A DNA stretch of 33,323 bases from Bradyrhizobium pachyrhizi (GCF_001189245.1 NZ_LFIQ01000124.1:1-33323), one strand, 5' to 3'. Positions 1 to 8,041 are shown, counted from the stretch's first letter. Translations and numbers: made by a program. Notes: a model not told the origin generated them from the letters alone.

Positions 1-17
1 TCGTTTGCGAACTCAGG

Positions 18-116
18 GGACCCATTACCATTAAATTTGATAATGAGCAGGATCGCGGCCCCGGCGTCGTGCAACAACTGCCATCCGGGGTAATGGGTCC
101 TGGCTTTCGCCAGGAC
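18..116. repeat. Dispersed palindromic repeat element
   Basis: A perfect 12-bp inverted repeat, GGACCCATTACC at 18-29 and GGTAATGGGTCC at 89-100, encloses about 59 bp. The right arm runs into a second hairpin, GTCCTGGC (97-104), loop TTTC, GCCAGGAC (109-116). The wording resembles intergenic repeats I recognise from Bradyrhizobium genomes. It lies just past the stop of the minus-strand sulfonate operon, so the 97-116 hairpin could help end that transcript, although no clear U-tract follows it. No gene is visible in 1-144. Confidence 0.7.
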
Positions 117-144
117 GACGTTGAATGTATCGCTTGCAAATTGC

Positions 145-1086
145 CTACAGTCCCGCGCCCTTCCCGACGGCCGCACCAAACGAGCGGTCGACGATGTCGG
201 CGGCGTTGATCTTCTGCCGGATCAGGCCCCAGCGGTCGTAGAGGTCGATGGTCTTCTGCTCGTCGGCGACCACGCTGTCGTCGATCGGCGCGATGCGGAT
301 CTTGGCCCGCGTCAGCCAGTTCAGCGGCACCGCGGGCGGGATGTTCATCAGCCTGCCCCAGGTGGCGGCGTAGCCCTCGACATTGTTCTGCGACCATGCG
401 CGCGCGGCCGCCAACCGCCGCACGAAATCCTCGAGCTCGGCGCGCTTGCCCTTGATCGCATCGGGGGTTGCGACCTGGAAGCCGAGGCCGGGCGTGATGC
501 CGTCGGCCGTGATGACGCGGCGCGACTTGAACAGCACCTCTTCCTGGCTGACATAAGGCTCCCAGGTCGACCAGGCGTCGACCGCGCCCTGCGTGTAGGC
601 GACCTTCGCGTCCGACGGCGCGAGAAACGCGATCTGCACGTCGCTCGCCTGCCAACCCCTGGATTCCAGCGCCGCCAGGATCAGCTGATGGCCGATCGAA
701 CCGCGGCCGGTTGCGATCTTCCTGCCGCGCAGATCGTCAAAGCTCTTGATCGCGGAGTTTTCCGGCACCACGACCGCGAGCCCGTCGCGCGACTGCCGCA
801 CCGCCGCGATCGCCTTGACCGGAATTTTGGCGGCCGCCGCGAAGGTGAACGGCGCGTCGCCGACCAGGCCGGTATCGATCGCGCCTGCCGCAAGCGCCTC
901 CAGCAGCGGCGCGGCTGCGGCGAACTCCTTCCACTCGATCGTGTAGGGGACGTCCTTGAGCACACCGGCCGCTTCCATCACGGCCTGCGAATTGCCTTTC
1001 TGGTCGCCGACGCGCAGCGTGGTCTGCGCGAAGGCCGCGTCGATGGCGGCGAGCGCAAGCGCTGCCGCAACAATGAGACGGATCAT
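145..1086 (-). CDS. ssuA: Sulfonate/nitrate/taurine-type ABC substrate-binding protein (SsuA-like)
   Basis: Predicted periplasmic binding protein delivering an organosulfur compound, probably an aliphatic sulfonate, to the SsuBC-type importer in the same operon. The 313-residue product starts with a Sec signal peptide (hydrophobic stretch about 3-18, cleavage after AFA near 20). The mature protein opens with a LRVGDQKG segment and later carries DAWSTWEPY, both typical of SsuA-like proteins. The ATG at 1086 overlaps the stop of the upstream ssuD-like gene as ATGA, so translation is probably coupled; longer readings of this frame run inside ssuD and are shadows. It is clearly paralogous to the binding protein at 6732-7718 (shared LRVGDQKG, AAAP.LEA, VDAKIA/SDAKVA and DAW..WEPY blocks). 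It is the last gene of the operon. The exact ligand is not known from sequence. Confidence 0.88.
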   Translation of the reverse strand: MIRLIVAAALALAAIDAAFAQTTLRVGDQKGNSQAVMEAAGVLKDVPYTIEWKEFAAAAPLLEALAAGAIDTGLVGDAPFTFAAAAKIPVKAIAAVRQSRDGLAVVVPENSAIKSFDDLRGRKIATGRGSIGHQLILAALESRGWQASDVQIAFLAPSDAKVAYTQGAVDAWSTWEPYVSQEEVLFKSRRVITADGITPGLGFQVATPDAIKGKRAELEDFVRRLAAARAWSQNNVEGYAATWGRLMNIPPAVPLNWLTRAKIRIAPIDDSVVADEQKTIDLYDRWGLIRQKINAADIVDRSFGAAVGKGAGL

Positions 1087-2177
1087 TCGGCGGCAATTCC
1101 CCGCTGCTGGTCCCGCGCTTCGATCAGCTTGCGGGTCAGCGGAATCAGCGCCCGGCCATAGTCGATCGCATCGACCAAGGGATCGAAGCCGCGGATCAGG
1201 AAGTGACTGACGCCGAGATCGTAATAGTCGCCGAATACCTCGGCGACCTGCTCGGGTGTGCCGACCAGCGCGGTGGTGTTGCTGTTGGCGCCGGTCAGTT
1301 TGGCGATCTCGGTCCACAGCCGCTTGTCGATGCGCGTGCCCTGATCAGCGAGCGCCAGCAGCCGCTTGGCGCCGTCGGTCGCGTGGTTGGGACGACGATA
1401 GCCGGTCTGGTCCTGCAGCGCGGTGGCGCGCTCGAGGATATGTTCCGCCTTCTTCCACGCCTTCTCTTCAGTATCGGCGAGGATCGGCCGCACCGACAGG
1501 CTGAAGCGCGGAGTCGGCCTTCCGTGCCTGGCCGCGGCCGCGCGCACCCGCGCGGTGACGTCGCGCACCTGCGCGTAGGACTCGCCCCACAGCGCGAACG
1601 TATCGGCGTGCTTGCCCGCGACCTCGACCGCGGCGTCCGAGCCGCCGCCGACGAAGGTGTAGATGCCGCCCTTCTGCAACGGCTTCACCTGCGAGAAGCC
1701 GTTCTCGACGTTGTAATACTTGCCGCTGTAGTTGAACGGCTTCTCGCTGGTCCATTCCAGCCGCACCACGTCGAGGAATTCGCTGGTGCGCGCGTAGCGC
1801 TCGTCCTTGTCGTCGAGCGTGTTGCCGTCCTGGCGCAGCTCGATGGCGTTGCCGCCGGTAATGACGTGCAGCGAGACGCGGCCGCCGTAGAATTGATCCA
1901 GCGTCGCAAGCTGGCGCGCCAGCAGCGTCGGCGCGGTAAAGCCCGGGCGCTGCGCGATCATCACCTTGAGCTGCCTGGTGATGGTCAGGACATGCTGCGC
2001 GACCTGCAACGCATCCGGCGTGGTAGAGTGGAACGCCAGCAGCGCGCGGTCGAAACCGGCGAGCTCATGCGCCTTGGCCACCGTCTCGATATAGGGCGGA
2101 TCGAGCACCGGGCCTGAGCGGACGATGGTCTCGGAAGCATTGTTGTTGGTGATGAAGCCGATGAATTCGACCGGCAT
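1083..2177 (-). CDS. ssuD: FMNH2-dependent alkanesulfonate monooxygenase (LLM family, SsuD-like)
   Basis: Bacterial-luciferase-like flavin-dependent monooxygenase of 364 residues. Family members cleave the C-S bond of alkanesulfonates with FMNH2 and O2, giving an aldehyde and sulfite. Visible family features are the N-terminal beta strand VEFIGFIT, the segment MIAQRPGFTAPTLLARQLATLDQ, and the GGR.SLHVITGG and YTFVGGGSDAAVEVAGKHAD blocks that shape the TIM barrel and flavin site. The start at 2177 has GGAG eight bases upstream; the longer frame upstream lacks family similarity. The gene lies 32 bp after the SfnB-like gene and overlaps the ssuA-like gene by 4 bp. No NAD(P)H:FMN reductase (SsuE type) is visible in the window, so reduced flavin must come from elsewhere. 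A dimethylsulfone-type monooxygenase is a less likely alternative. Confidence 0.87.
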   Translation of the reverse strand: MPVEFIGFITNNNASETIVRSGPVLDPPYIETVAKAHELAGFDRALLAFHSTTPDALQVAQHVLTITRQLKVMIAQRPGFTAPTLLARQLATLDQFYGGRVSLHVITGGNAIELRQDGNTLDDKDERYARTSEFLDVVRLEWTSEKPFNYSGKYYNVENGFSQVKPLQKGGIYTFVGGGSDAAVEVAGKHADTFALWGESYAQVRDVTARVRAAAARHGRPTPRFSLSVRPILADTEEKAWKKAEHILERATALQDQTGYRRPNHATDGAKRLLALADQGTRIDKRLWTEIAKLTGANSNTTALVGTPEQVAEVFGDYYDLGVSHFLIRGFDPLVDAIDYGRALIPLTRKLIEARDQQRGIAAE

Positions 2178-2209
2178 GACGGGAACTCCGTTGTTGTTGG
2201 CTGTTGTTT

Positions 2210-3382
2210 TCAGACGCCCAGCGCGGAGCGTCCGGCGGAGACACGGGTGGCATCGTCTTGCGGGGTATGGACGCGGCCGCACAGCACGTCACGGTAATGC
2301 CGCTCCAGCGGATTGGTTCGCGACAGGCCGTGATTGCTGGTCAGCGACAAGGCATCCTCCACCACTGCCGCGGCGTTGTTGGTCACCGTCAGCTTGATGA
2401 TGTTAGACTCGATCGCAGAAAGCGGGAAGCCGTTATCGAAATCGGCGGCGAAGCTGTCGATCAGGCGCGCATTGACCGCAAGCCGCGCCTCGATCGCGCC
2501 GACCACCTCCTGCATCCGTGGCAAGGTCGCGAGCGGCGCGCCGAGATTGGCGGGCACCCGCTGCTTCAGGAATGTGACCAGCCAGTCGCGGGCCGCGCGG
2601 GCGATGCCGTCATAGATCGCGGCGACGAAAATCGCGTGCACGGTCGCCTGGGTGACGTCAGGAACCTTCCAGTCGTCGGGCCCGCGGACGTCGATCTCGT
2701 AATCCAGCGGAAACACCACGTCGTCGAAGATCACGGTGTGGCTGCCGCTGGCGCGCAGGCCAAGGTGGTCCCAGGTCTCCTCGATCCGCGTTCCCGGCAA
2801 CCCGGCGGGAACCAGAAACAAGCCGACACGGGTCTCCGGCTCATCGGTCTTTGCCCAGACCGAATACCATTTCAGGATCGGCGCACCGGTCGAATAGATC
2901 TTCTTGCCTGTCAACCGCCAGCCAGTCTCGGTGCGGCGCGCCGTTGTCGCCGGCAGGCCGCCGCGCGCGGGCGAGCCGAGCTCGGGCTCGACGCGCAAAG
3001 CGTTGATCAGCGCCACACCCTCGACGGCTTCCTTGGCGAGCTTGCGCGAAAGACGCGCCGGCCAGCGCGTGCTGCGCGCCATCACCAGATGCTGGATGTA
3101 GTGCATCGACAGCACCAGCGCGGTCGACGGATCGGCCTTGCCGATGATGCCGAGCACGCGCGTGGCGTCGCGGGCACCCGCTCCGCCGCCGCCGAGCGCT
3201 GCCGGCACCGTCAGCGCCAGCAGGCCTTCGCGCGACAGATCGGCGAAATTCTCGAAGGGAAAGCTGGCGTCGCGGTCGTGCGCCGGCGCGCGCGCAGCAA
3301 ACACAGCGGCGAGCAGCAACGCGCGCGCGATGTACTCCGGCTCGTTCGCCGGCGGCAGCTCCCTCGCCGCTGATGTCACCAT
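2210..3382 (-). CDS. Acyl-CoA-dehydrogenase-fold flavoprotein monooxygenase (SfnB/DszC-like)
   Basis: A 390-residue protein with the acyl-CoA dehydrogenase fold: helical N-terminal domain (about 25-135), a middle beta domain with the GWRLTGKKIYSTGAP segment, and a C-terminal helical domain ending in NPLERHYRDVLCGRVHTPQDD. That ending is characteristic of the DszC/SfnB branch of flavin-dependent monooxygenases rather than true acyl-CoA dehydrogenases. Relatives act on sulfur compounds (dibenzothiophene, dimethylsulfone), so a role in oxidising an organosulfur substrate before or beside SsuD is likely. The ATG at 3382 has GGAGG at good spacing and lies inside the last codons of the ATPase gene (7-bp overlap). 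The gene sits between transporter and SsuD, which supports the sulfur assignment. Its substrate cannot be told from sequence. Confidence 0.82.
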   Translation of the reverse strand: MVTSAARELPPANEPEYIARALLLAAVFAARAPAHDRDASFPFENFADLSREGLLALTVPAALGGGGAGARDATRVLGIIGKADPSTALVLSMHYIQHLVMARSTRWPARLSRKLAKEAVEGVALINALRVEPELGSPARGGLPATTARRTETGWRLTGKKIYSTGAPILKWYSVWAKTDEPETRVGLFLVPAGLPGTRIEETWDHLGLRASGSHTVIFDDVVFPLDYEIDVRGPDDWKVPDVTQATVHAIFVAAIYDGIARAARDWLVTFLKQRVPANLGAPLATLPRMQEVVGAIEARLAVNARLIDSFAADFDNGFPLSAIESNIIKLTVTNNAAAVVEDALSLTSNHGLSRTNPLERHYRDVLCGRVHTPQDDATRVSAGRSALGV

Positions 3383-4173
3383 GTCGCCTCCAGTCCGAGC
3401 AGGCCGAGGATCTGCTTGCGCAGCTCCGCCAGATAGGGATCGCCGCGATGCCGCGGGTACGGCCGGGCGACGGCGATGTCAGCCTTGATCCGCGCCGGCC
3501 GATCGGACAGCACGATGACGCGGTTGGCCAGCACCAGCGCCTCCTCGACGTCATGGGTGACCAACAGCGTGGTGAAGCCCTTGCGCTGCCACAGCGCGAC
3601 GAGCTCCGACTGCATGGCGATCCGCGTTAGCGAGTCGAGCTTGCCGAGCGGCTCGTCGAGCACCAGGATCTTCGGATCGTTGACAAGCGCGCGCGCCAGC
3701 GCCACGCGCTGCGCCATGCCGCCGGAGAGCTGGTGCGGATAAGCGTTGCGGAACGAGGACAGGCCGACCAGCTCGATGACGTCATCGACGCGGTGGCGCT
3801 GCGCCTTCAGGATGCCCTGCGCTTCGAGGCCAAGCGCGACATTGTCCCACACCGTGCGCCACGGAAACAGCGTCGGATCCTGGAACACAACGACCCGCGA
3901 CGGATGCGGGCCACTGATGCGCACTTCATCCTCGCGCAGCGTGCCCGCGCGCGGCTTCTCCAGTCCCGCGACCAGCCGCAGCAAGGTCGACTTGCCGCAG
4001 CCGGACGGGCCGAGCAGCGCGACGAACTCGCCCGGCGCGATCGCGAGATTGACATTATCGAGCACCGGAAGCGTGGCGCCATCGATATCGAAGGCGTGGC
4101 TGATGCCTTCGATATCGAGCTCGGCGCCGACCGCCGGATAGGTGATCGCCTCAGCTGCGGACTGCACTACCAT
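3376..4173 (-). CDS. ssuB: ABC transporter ATP-binding protein (SsuB/TauB-like)
   Basis: Cytoplasmic ATPase of 265 residues powering import of sulfonate or a related anion. It shows a full nucleotide-binding domain: Walker A GPSGCGKST at 55-63, Q-loop glutamine 98 in VVFQDP, signature LSGGM at 149-153, Walker B ILVLDEP at 169-175, D-loop GKLD, and switch histidine 207 in VTHD. The order and the TLFPWRTVWDNVALGLE segment are typical of the nitrate/sulfonate/taurine class. The start ATG at 4173 lies within the permease gene's last codons (7-bp overlap); the much longer open frame upstream is the antisense-like shadow of the permease and was discarded. Downstream it overlaps the SfnB-like gene by 7 bp, consistent with one transcript. 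Confidence 0.93.
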   Translation of the reverse strand: MVVQSAAEAITYPAVGAELDIEGISHAFDIDGATLPVLDNVNLAIAPGEFVALLGPSGCGKSTLLRLVAGLEKPRAGTLREDEVRISGPHPSRVVVFQDPTLFPWRTVWDNVALGLEAQGILKAQRHRVDDVIELVGLSSFRNAYPHQLSGGMAQRVALARALVNDPKILVLDEPLGKLDSLTRIAMQSELVALWQRKGFTTLLVTHDVEEALVLANRVIVLSDRPARIKADIAVARPYPRHRGDPYLAELRKQILGLLGLEATW

Positions 4174-5183
4174 TTGACGACGCCCTTCTGCCAGACCAGC
4201 AGGCGGTCGCGGGTGCGGAACAAGAGCGTGATCGCGCCGGAGCAGAGCAGCGACATCACGATCAGCGCCGCATACATGTTGGCATAGGCCGCCCAGCCTT
4301 GCGCCCATTGCAGGTACCAGCCGAGCCCGGCCTTGACGCCGATCATCTCGGCGACGACCAGCACCGCAAAGGACGAGCCGAGCCCCATGAACAGGCCGAC
4401 GAACACATGCGGCAGCGCCGCGGGGATCGCGACCTTCAGCACCAGGAATGACGGTTTTGCGCCGAGCGTGCGCGCGACGTCGTAATAGGCGCTGCTGACG
4501 CTCGCGACGCCCGACCAGGTCAGGACCGTCACCGGAAAGCCGGTGGCCAGTGCGATCAGGAACGTGGAGGCGCTCCAGCTCGACGGAAAGGTGAAGAAGG
4601 CGATCGGCAGCCAGGCAGTGGCCGGCAGCGGGCCGATGAAGCGCAGCACCGGATGCACCCAATAACCGATCTTCTGCGACCAGCCGATCGAGACACCGGT
4701 GATAAAGCCGACGGTCGCGCCGATGATGTAGCCGCCGAGCTGCAGCTTGATCGAGGCGAACACGCTGTCGAGCAGTTTCGGCAGATCGTCGGTATAGACC
4801 TCGAGGATCGACTGCGGCGGCGGGAAGAACGGCAGCGGCAGCCAGGCGAATTTCGCGGTGGCGACCTCCCACAACGTCACGAAGGCGCCGAACGCCACCA
4901 GCCACGGCGCGCGCTTGCGCAACGCCTGCCCGGCGCCGCCGAGATAATCCGCGCTGAATGTGCCGAACAGGATGAAGGCAGCGACAACGATCGCGCCGAT
5001 GCCGAGCGATCCGGTCCGCGACCAGTCGCCGACATCGGGCCAATAGAGGCATGAGAGGCCGAAAGCGAGCCAGACGAGGCTCGCCGCAAGGCCCACACCG
5101 TAACTGCCGGAGAGGTCCGCGAGCGTGATCGCTGCCCGCGGCGCGGCCGCGGCAGTCGCGTCAGACACTGAATACGTCGACAT
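4167..5183 (-). CDS. ssuC: ABC transporter permease with extra N-terminal membrane region (SsuC/TauC-like)
   Basis: Inner-membrane permease of 338 residues for the sulfonate-type importer. The canonical BPD_transp_1 core begins around residue 94 and includes LPLPFFPPPQSILEVYTDDL, the cytoplasmic EAA-like loop YDVARTLGAKPSFLVLKVAIPAALP around 233-258, and a C-terminal TM segment. SsuC proteins are usually about 260 residues; this one carries roughly 90 extra N-terminal residues with two added hydrophobic segments (about 31-48 and 61-77). The ATG at 5183 has GGAG seven bases upstream and overlaps the preceding binding-protein gene by 23 bp, so it is well supported as the start. A start near the canonical core would leave a long untranslated gap, so the extension is probably real. 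Confidence 0.9.
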   Translation of the reverse strand: MSTYSVSDATAAAAPRAAITLADLSGSYGVGLAASLVWLAFGLSCLYWPDVGDWSRTGSLGIGAIVVAAFILFGTFSADYLGGAGQALRKRAPWLVAFGAFVTLWEVATAKFAWLPLPFFPPPQSILEVYTDDLPKLLDSVFASIKLQLGGYIIGATVGFITGVSIGWSQKIGYWVHPVLRFIGPLPATAWLPIAFFTFPSSWSASTFLIALATGFPVTVLTWSGVASVSSAYYDVARTLGAKPSFLVLKVAIPAALPHVFVGLFMGLGSSFAVLVVAEMIGVKAGLGWYLQWAQGWAAYANMYAALIVMSLLCSGAITLLFRTRDRLLVWQKGVVKW

Positions 5184-6255
5184 AGATCCGCTCCGCGAAT
5201 TTCGCCGTGTCGGTGCTCTGCTTGAACACCTGCACCGTCTTGAGGTCGTCGGCGTAGCCCTTCAGCTCGCGCTTGAGCACTTCGCCGGTCGGGTGATGGT
5301 GATGGGTGTGGTAGCGCGCCATTGCCTCGAGATCGGCGAGGCTCGCCGCCTTCGGCGCATAGGGCTGGAACGACTTCGCCGCCTTGTCCGGGTTCTGCGA
5401 GGTGAACATCGCGGCGTCGAGCAGCGCCTGGGTGATGGCGCGCGCGACCTGAGGCTCCTCGCGCACCAGGCTGCCGCGCAGGCCGACGATGCAGCAGCTC
5501 TTGTCGCGATATTCGCCGTCGAGGTTGGAGGCGACCTCCTTGTATTGCGCATCCTTCAGCCAGAGATAGGCCAGCGGGTCCGACGACAGGAAGGCCTGCA
5601 CCTCGCCCTTCTCGACCGCGACGTTGAGGAGATTGCCGGGATAGGCACGCCAGTCGACGTCCTTGATCGGGTCGATGCCGAGTTTGGCGAGCTGGATCGA
5701 GAAGAAGTTCTTGTCGGGGCCTGCGAGATCGCCGACCGCGACGATCTTGCCCTTGAGATCGGCGAGCTTGCCTATGCCGGAATTGGTGCGGGTCAGGACG
5801 CGCATGCAGCCGCCATGGGTGCCGGCGGCGATCTTGACGTCAAAGCCCTGCTCCAGCGGCTTCAGCCAGCGCAGCGCCATGCCGAGACCGGCGTCGCTCT
5901 TGCCGGTGGCGATCGCTTCCAGCAGCTGGTCGGTCGAGCCCGAATAGTTGACCAGCTCGACGTCGAGATTCTGCTTCTGGAAGAAGCCGTGGTCGATCGC
6001 GACCGGCAGCGGCGCAAGGCAGACCGCGCCGGCGTTCCAGGACAGCTTCAGCTTGCGCGGCGCGCCGGTCAGAGCCGGCGCATCGGACGCGGTCTTGCAG
6101 ATCGGGAATTCGGAGAAGTCGATCGCCGGCGTGATCGCCCGTGGCGCGAAGGCCTGCGCGCTATACGCCCCGATCGGCGCGGCAAAGGCCGCGGCAGCGC
6201 CCGCACGCAGCAATGTGCGGCGATCCATCACCGTCTTCTTGTTATCCGTCGACAT
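5161..6255 (-). CDS. TAT-type ABC substrate-binding protein, NitT/TauT family
   Basis: First gene of the organosulfur operon, 364 residues. The N-terminus has a twin-arginine-like motif (DRRTLLRAG, RR at 12-13) and a hydrophobic Ala-rich stretch, so export by the Tat system is likely. The mature part resembles the nitrate/taurine/sulfonate binding family (LPVAIDHGFFQKQNLDVELVNYSGSTDQLLEAI near 83-115). Two adjacent ATGs exist; the one at 6255 lies five bases from AGGAG, the one at 6258 only two, so 6255 is preferred. It is a different subfamily from the SsuA-like proteins at 145-1086 and 6732-7718. Oddities are adjacent cysteines (254-255) and a histidine run HTHHHH at 316-321, which could be a metal or anion site. 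Ligand unknown. Confidence 0.87.
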   Translation of the reverse strand: MSTDNKKTVMDRRTLLRAGAAAAFAAPIGAYSAQAFAPRAITPAIDFSEFPICKTASDAPALTGAPRKLKLSWNAGAVCLAPLPVAIDHGFFQKQNLDVELVNYSGSTDQLLEAIATGKSDAGLGMALRWLKPLEQGFDVKIAAGTHGGCMRVLTRTNSGIGKLADLKGKIVAVGDLAGPDKNFFSIQLAKLGIDPIKDVDWRAYPGNLLNVAVEKGEVQAFLSSDPLAYLWLKDAQYKEVASNLDGEYRDKSCCIVGLRGSLVREEPQVARAITQALLDAAMFTSQNPDKAAKSFQPYAPKAASLADLEAMARYHTHHHHPTGEVLKRELKGYADDLKTVQVFKQSTDTAKFAERIYVDVFSV

Positions 6256-6731
6256 CATCACTCCTGCATTTCGGCAAGGCTCCGCCCCGCGCGCAAAACG
6301 TCTCCGTTTGCGCACCCCGTCGTTCGAAGCTCATGGTTTTAGAAAAAGCGGATTTCTCCGGCGCTATTGCATTCAAAGCAACCCGCAAATGATGCGGCGC
6401 GACAAGTTCATCGTCAATGAAATGGAATTTCGAATGTTGTCGGCGCCGCAGCTGAACTCTCCACGATCGCATCGCGCGGCGATGAAAGGATTTTCACGAT
6501 CGTCCCACACGGAGATGCGGCGCGATCACCCGTGACTGCATCAAATTTGAGCGTTTTGCGGTCGCATGCGCGATGTCTTCTACGCGCGGCATGCCTGACG
6601 AGATCATCCTTGCCGCGCAGCCGCCGAATTCAGATTTCCGTTTCGTTGACGGCGAACGGCTTGCTCATAGACTTGGTCGAACGCTGCCGCGCGTTCCGCC
6701 GAGCAGCGAATGAATCGGGAAAAAAATTCCA
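6256..6731. other. Divergent intergenic control region of the two sulfur units
   Basis: This 476-bp gap without a convincing gene separates the minus-strand six-gene operon from the plus-strand binding-protein gene and must hold both promoters. The clearest internal structure is a 12-bp perfect direct repeat GATGCGGCGCGA at 6391-6402 and 6514-6525. A GGAA...TTCC dyad lies at the start of the plus-strand gene (about 6718-6730). I could not identify a sigma-54 match, a CysB-type site or a riboswitch with confidence. Confidence 0.45.
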
Positions 6732-7718
6732 ATGCGCAAACTGACCCGCTCGGGCCTTGCCTATTCTCTCACCCGCCGCACCGCGGCCGCGCTGATCGCG
6801 GCCGCGATCACGCTGTCGACGTCGGCCGCGGCACTCGCGGGCGACGCGATCGTGCTGCGCGTCGGCGACCAGAAGGGCGGCAACCGCTCGCTGCTGGAGA
6901 TCTCCGGCCTCGCAAAGGACCTGCCGTACAAGATCGAGTGGTCGGAATTTCCCGCCGCGGCCCCGATCCTGGAGGCGATCAATGCCGGCGCGCTCGACGT
7001 CGGCTACACCGGCGATCTGTCCTTCCTCACCGTCTATGCGTCGGGCGCGCCGATCAAGGCGATCGGCGGCACGCGCTCCGATGCGCGGACGCAAGCGATC
7101 CTAGTGCGCGGGGACTCGCCGATCAAGACCGCGGCCGATCTGAAGGGCAAGCGCCTCGCCGGCACGCGGGGCGGCTGGGGCCAATTCCTGATCAACGCGA
7201 CGCTGGAAAAAGCCGGCAGCAGGATCGAGGACGCGACCTTCGCGCCGCTCGGCCCGGTCGACGCCAAGATCGCGCTGCTCGCCGGCTCGATCGACGCCTG
7301 GGCGGTGTGGGAGCCGTATATCTCCTATGCCACGCTGAAGGACAAGGCGCGCGTCGTCGCCGATGGCGAAGGGCTGACGCCGACCATCACCTTCATCGTC
7401 GCCTCCGACAACGCGATCGCAACCAAGCGCGCGGCGGTGCAGGACCTGGTGCAGCGGCTCAACAAGGCGCGGCTGTGGTCGCTCGACCATCTCGCCGAGT
7501 ATGCCAGGAACACGGCCGAGCTCACAAAACTGCCGGAGGACGTGCTGCTCGCCGCCTACACCGCGCAGAAGACGAGCCCGATCGCGATCGACGAGGCCGT
7601 GGTCAAGGAGGTGCAGGCCGCCTCCGACCGCGCCACCCGCTACGGCATCCTCGGCAGGACGCTCGACGTCGGCAAGGCCGTCGACCGCAGCTTCACGGCG
7701 AGCGCGAACCTGAACTGA
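6732..7718 (+). CDS. Sulfonate-type ABC substrate-binding protein, paralogue of the operon's SsuA
   Basis: A 328-residue periplasmic binding protein with a signal peptide (hydrophobic stretch about 17-35, cleavage near ALAG). The mature sequence contains LRVGDQKGGNRSLLE, EFPAAAPILEAINAGALDVGYTGDL and DAWAVWEPYISY, which align block by block with the SsuA-like product at 145-1086. It is transcribed alone and divergently from the sulfur operon, with no permease or ATPase of its own, so it probably feeds the same SsuBC-type channel, either with another sulfonate or under different control. Start chosen at ATG 6732 from the signal peptide; the upstream Shine-Dalgarno is weak (cggga about 13 bases upstream), so the start is less certain than the family. 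Confidence 0.88.
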   Translation: MRKLTRSGLAYSLTRRTAAALIAAAITLSTSAAALAGDAIVLRVGDQKGGNRSLLEISGLAKDLPYKIEWSEFPAAAPILEAINAGALDVGYTGDLSFLTVYASGAPIKAIGGTRSDARTQAILVRGDSPIKTAADLKGKRLAGTRGGWGQFLINATLEKAGSRIEDATFAPLGPVDAKIALLAGSIDAWAVWEPYISYATLKDKARVVADGEGLTPTITFIVASDNAIATKRAAVQDLVQRLNKARLWSLDHLAEYARNTAELTKLPEDVLLAAYTAQKTSPIAIDEAVVKEVQAASDRATRYGILGRTLDVGKAVDRSFTASANLN

Positions 7719-7748
7719 CGCGCGCCTGAACTGGAGCGCTCTTTCCTC

Positions 7749-7874
7749 ACCTCCCCTTGCAAAGGGGAGGTCGGATTGCGCGCAAGCGTAATCCGGGTGG
7801 GGATCTGCCTCCACAAGCGGCCGGCGTCCGCGGAGAGCAACCCCCACCCCGCCCTCCCCCTTTCAGGGGGAGGG
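7749..7874. repeat. Composite dispersed repeat of three hairpins
   Basis: Three stem-loops in a row: ACCTCCCCTT (7749-7758), loop GCA, AAGGGGAGGT (7762-7771); CGGATT...AATCCG (7772-7795) with inner CGC/GCG; and CCCTCCCCCT (7852-7861), loop TTC, AGGGGGAGGG (7865-7874). This arrangement of G/C-rich hairpins around a GGATCGCATC-like stem is a repeat type I recognise between genes in Bradyrhizobium. A related copy lies at 11345-11516. Placed after the stop of the binding-protein gene, it may also act as a transcript end. Confidence 0.7.
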
Positions 7875-7923
7875 AGATGAGCGGCGGTGCTCACCTCACA
7901 ACGCACCACAATGGAGACCTCCG

Positions 7924-8004
7924 ATGTCCGGCCCGCTCCATCTCGCACTGATTGTCACAGCACACCTGCTCTGCATGACCTTGTTGGTCGCGCTGTCGGT
8001 TTGA
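7924..8004 (+). CDS. Candidate very small hydrophobic protein (26 residues)
   Basis: A short frame starting MSGPLHLALIVTAHLLCMTL and ending in SV before TGA. Most of it could form one membrane helix. A good Shine-Dalgarno, GGAG, lies eight bases before the ATG (7913-7916). The next gene, the SDR-fold protein, starts 37 bp downstream, so it could be a leader peptide or small membrane protein in the same transcript. There is no family I recognise, and a frame this short can arise by chance; the call rests on ribosome-binding site, hydrophobicity and position only. Confidence 0.3.
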   Translation: MSGPLHLALIVTAHLLCMTLLVALSV

Positions 8005-8041
8005 TAGCGTCCTCTCCGGGCCAGCCCCAGGGAGAACAACA

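Noticed and set aside
121..1161. Long plus-strand frame opposite the SsuA-like gene
   Set aside because: Arg/Asp-rich, no family features; produced by high third-position GC of the real minus-strand gene. The same applies to plus frames opposite 1083-6255, 15046-19180 and 29085-30356.
3376..5052. A 558-residue ATPase with a long N-terminal extension
   Set aside because: The extension is an out-of-frame reading of the permease gene; the ATPase starts at 4173.
7749..7874. CRISPR-like or IS-derived structure
   Set aside because: The hairpins differ from one another, have no regular spacing and no transposase is near; a dispersed palindromic repeat explains them better.
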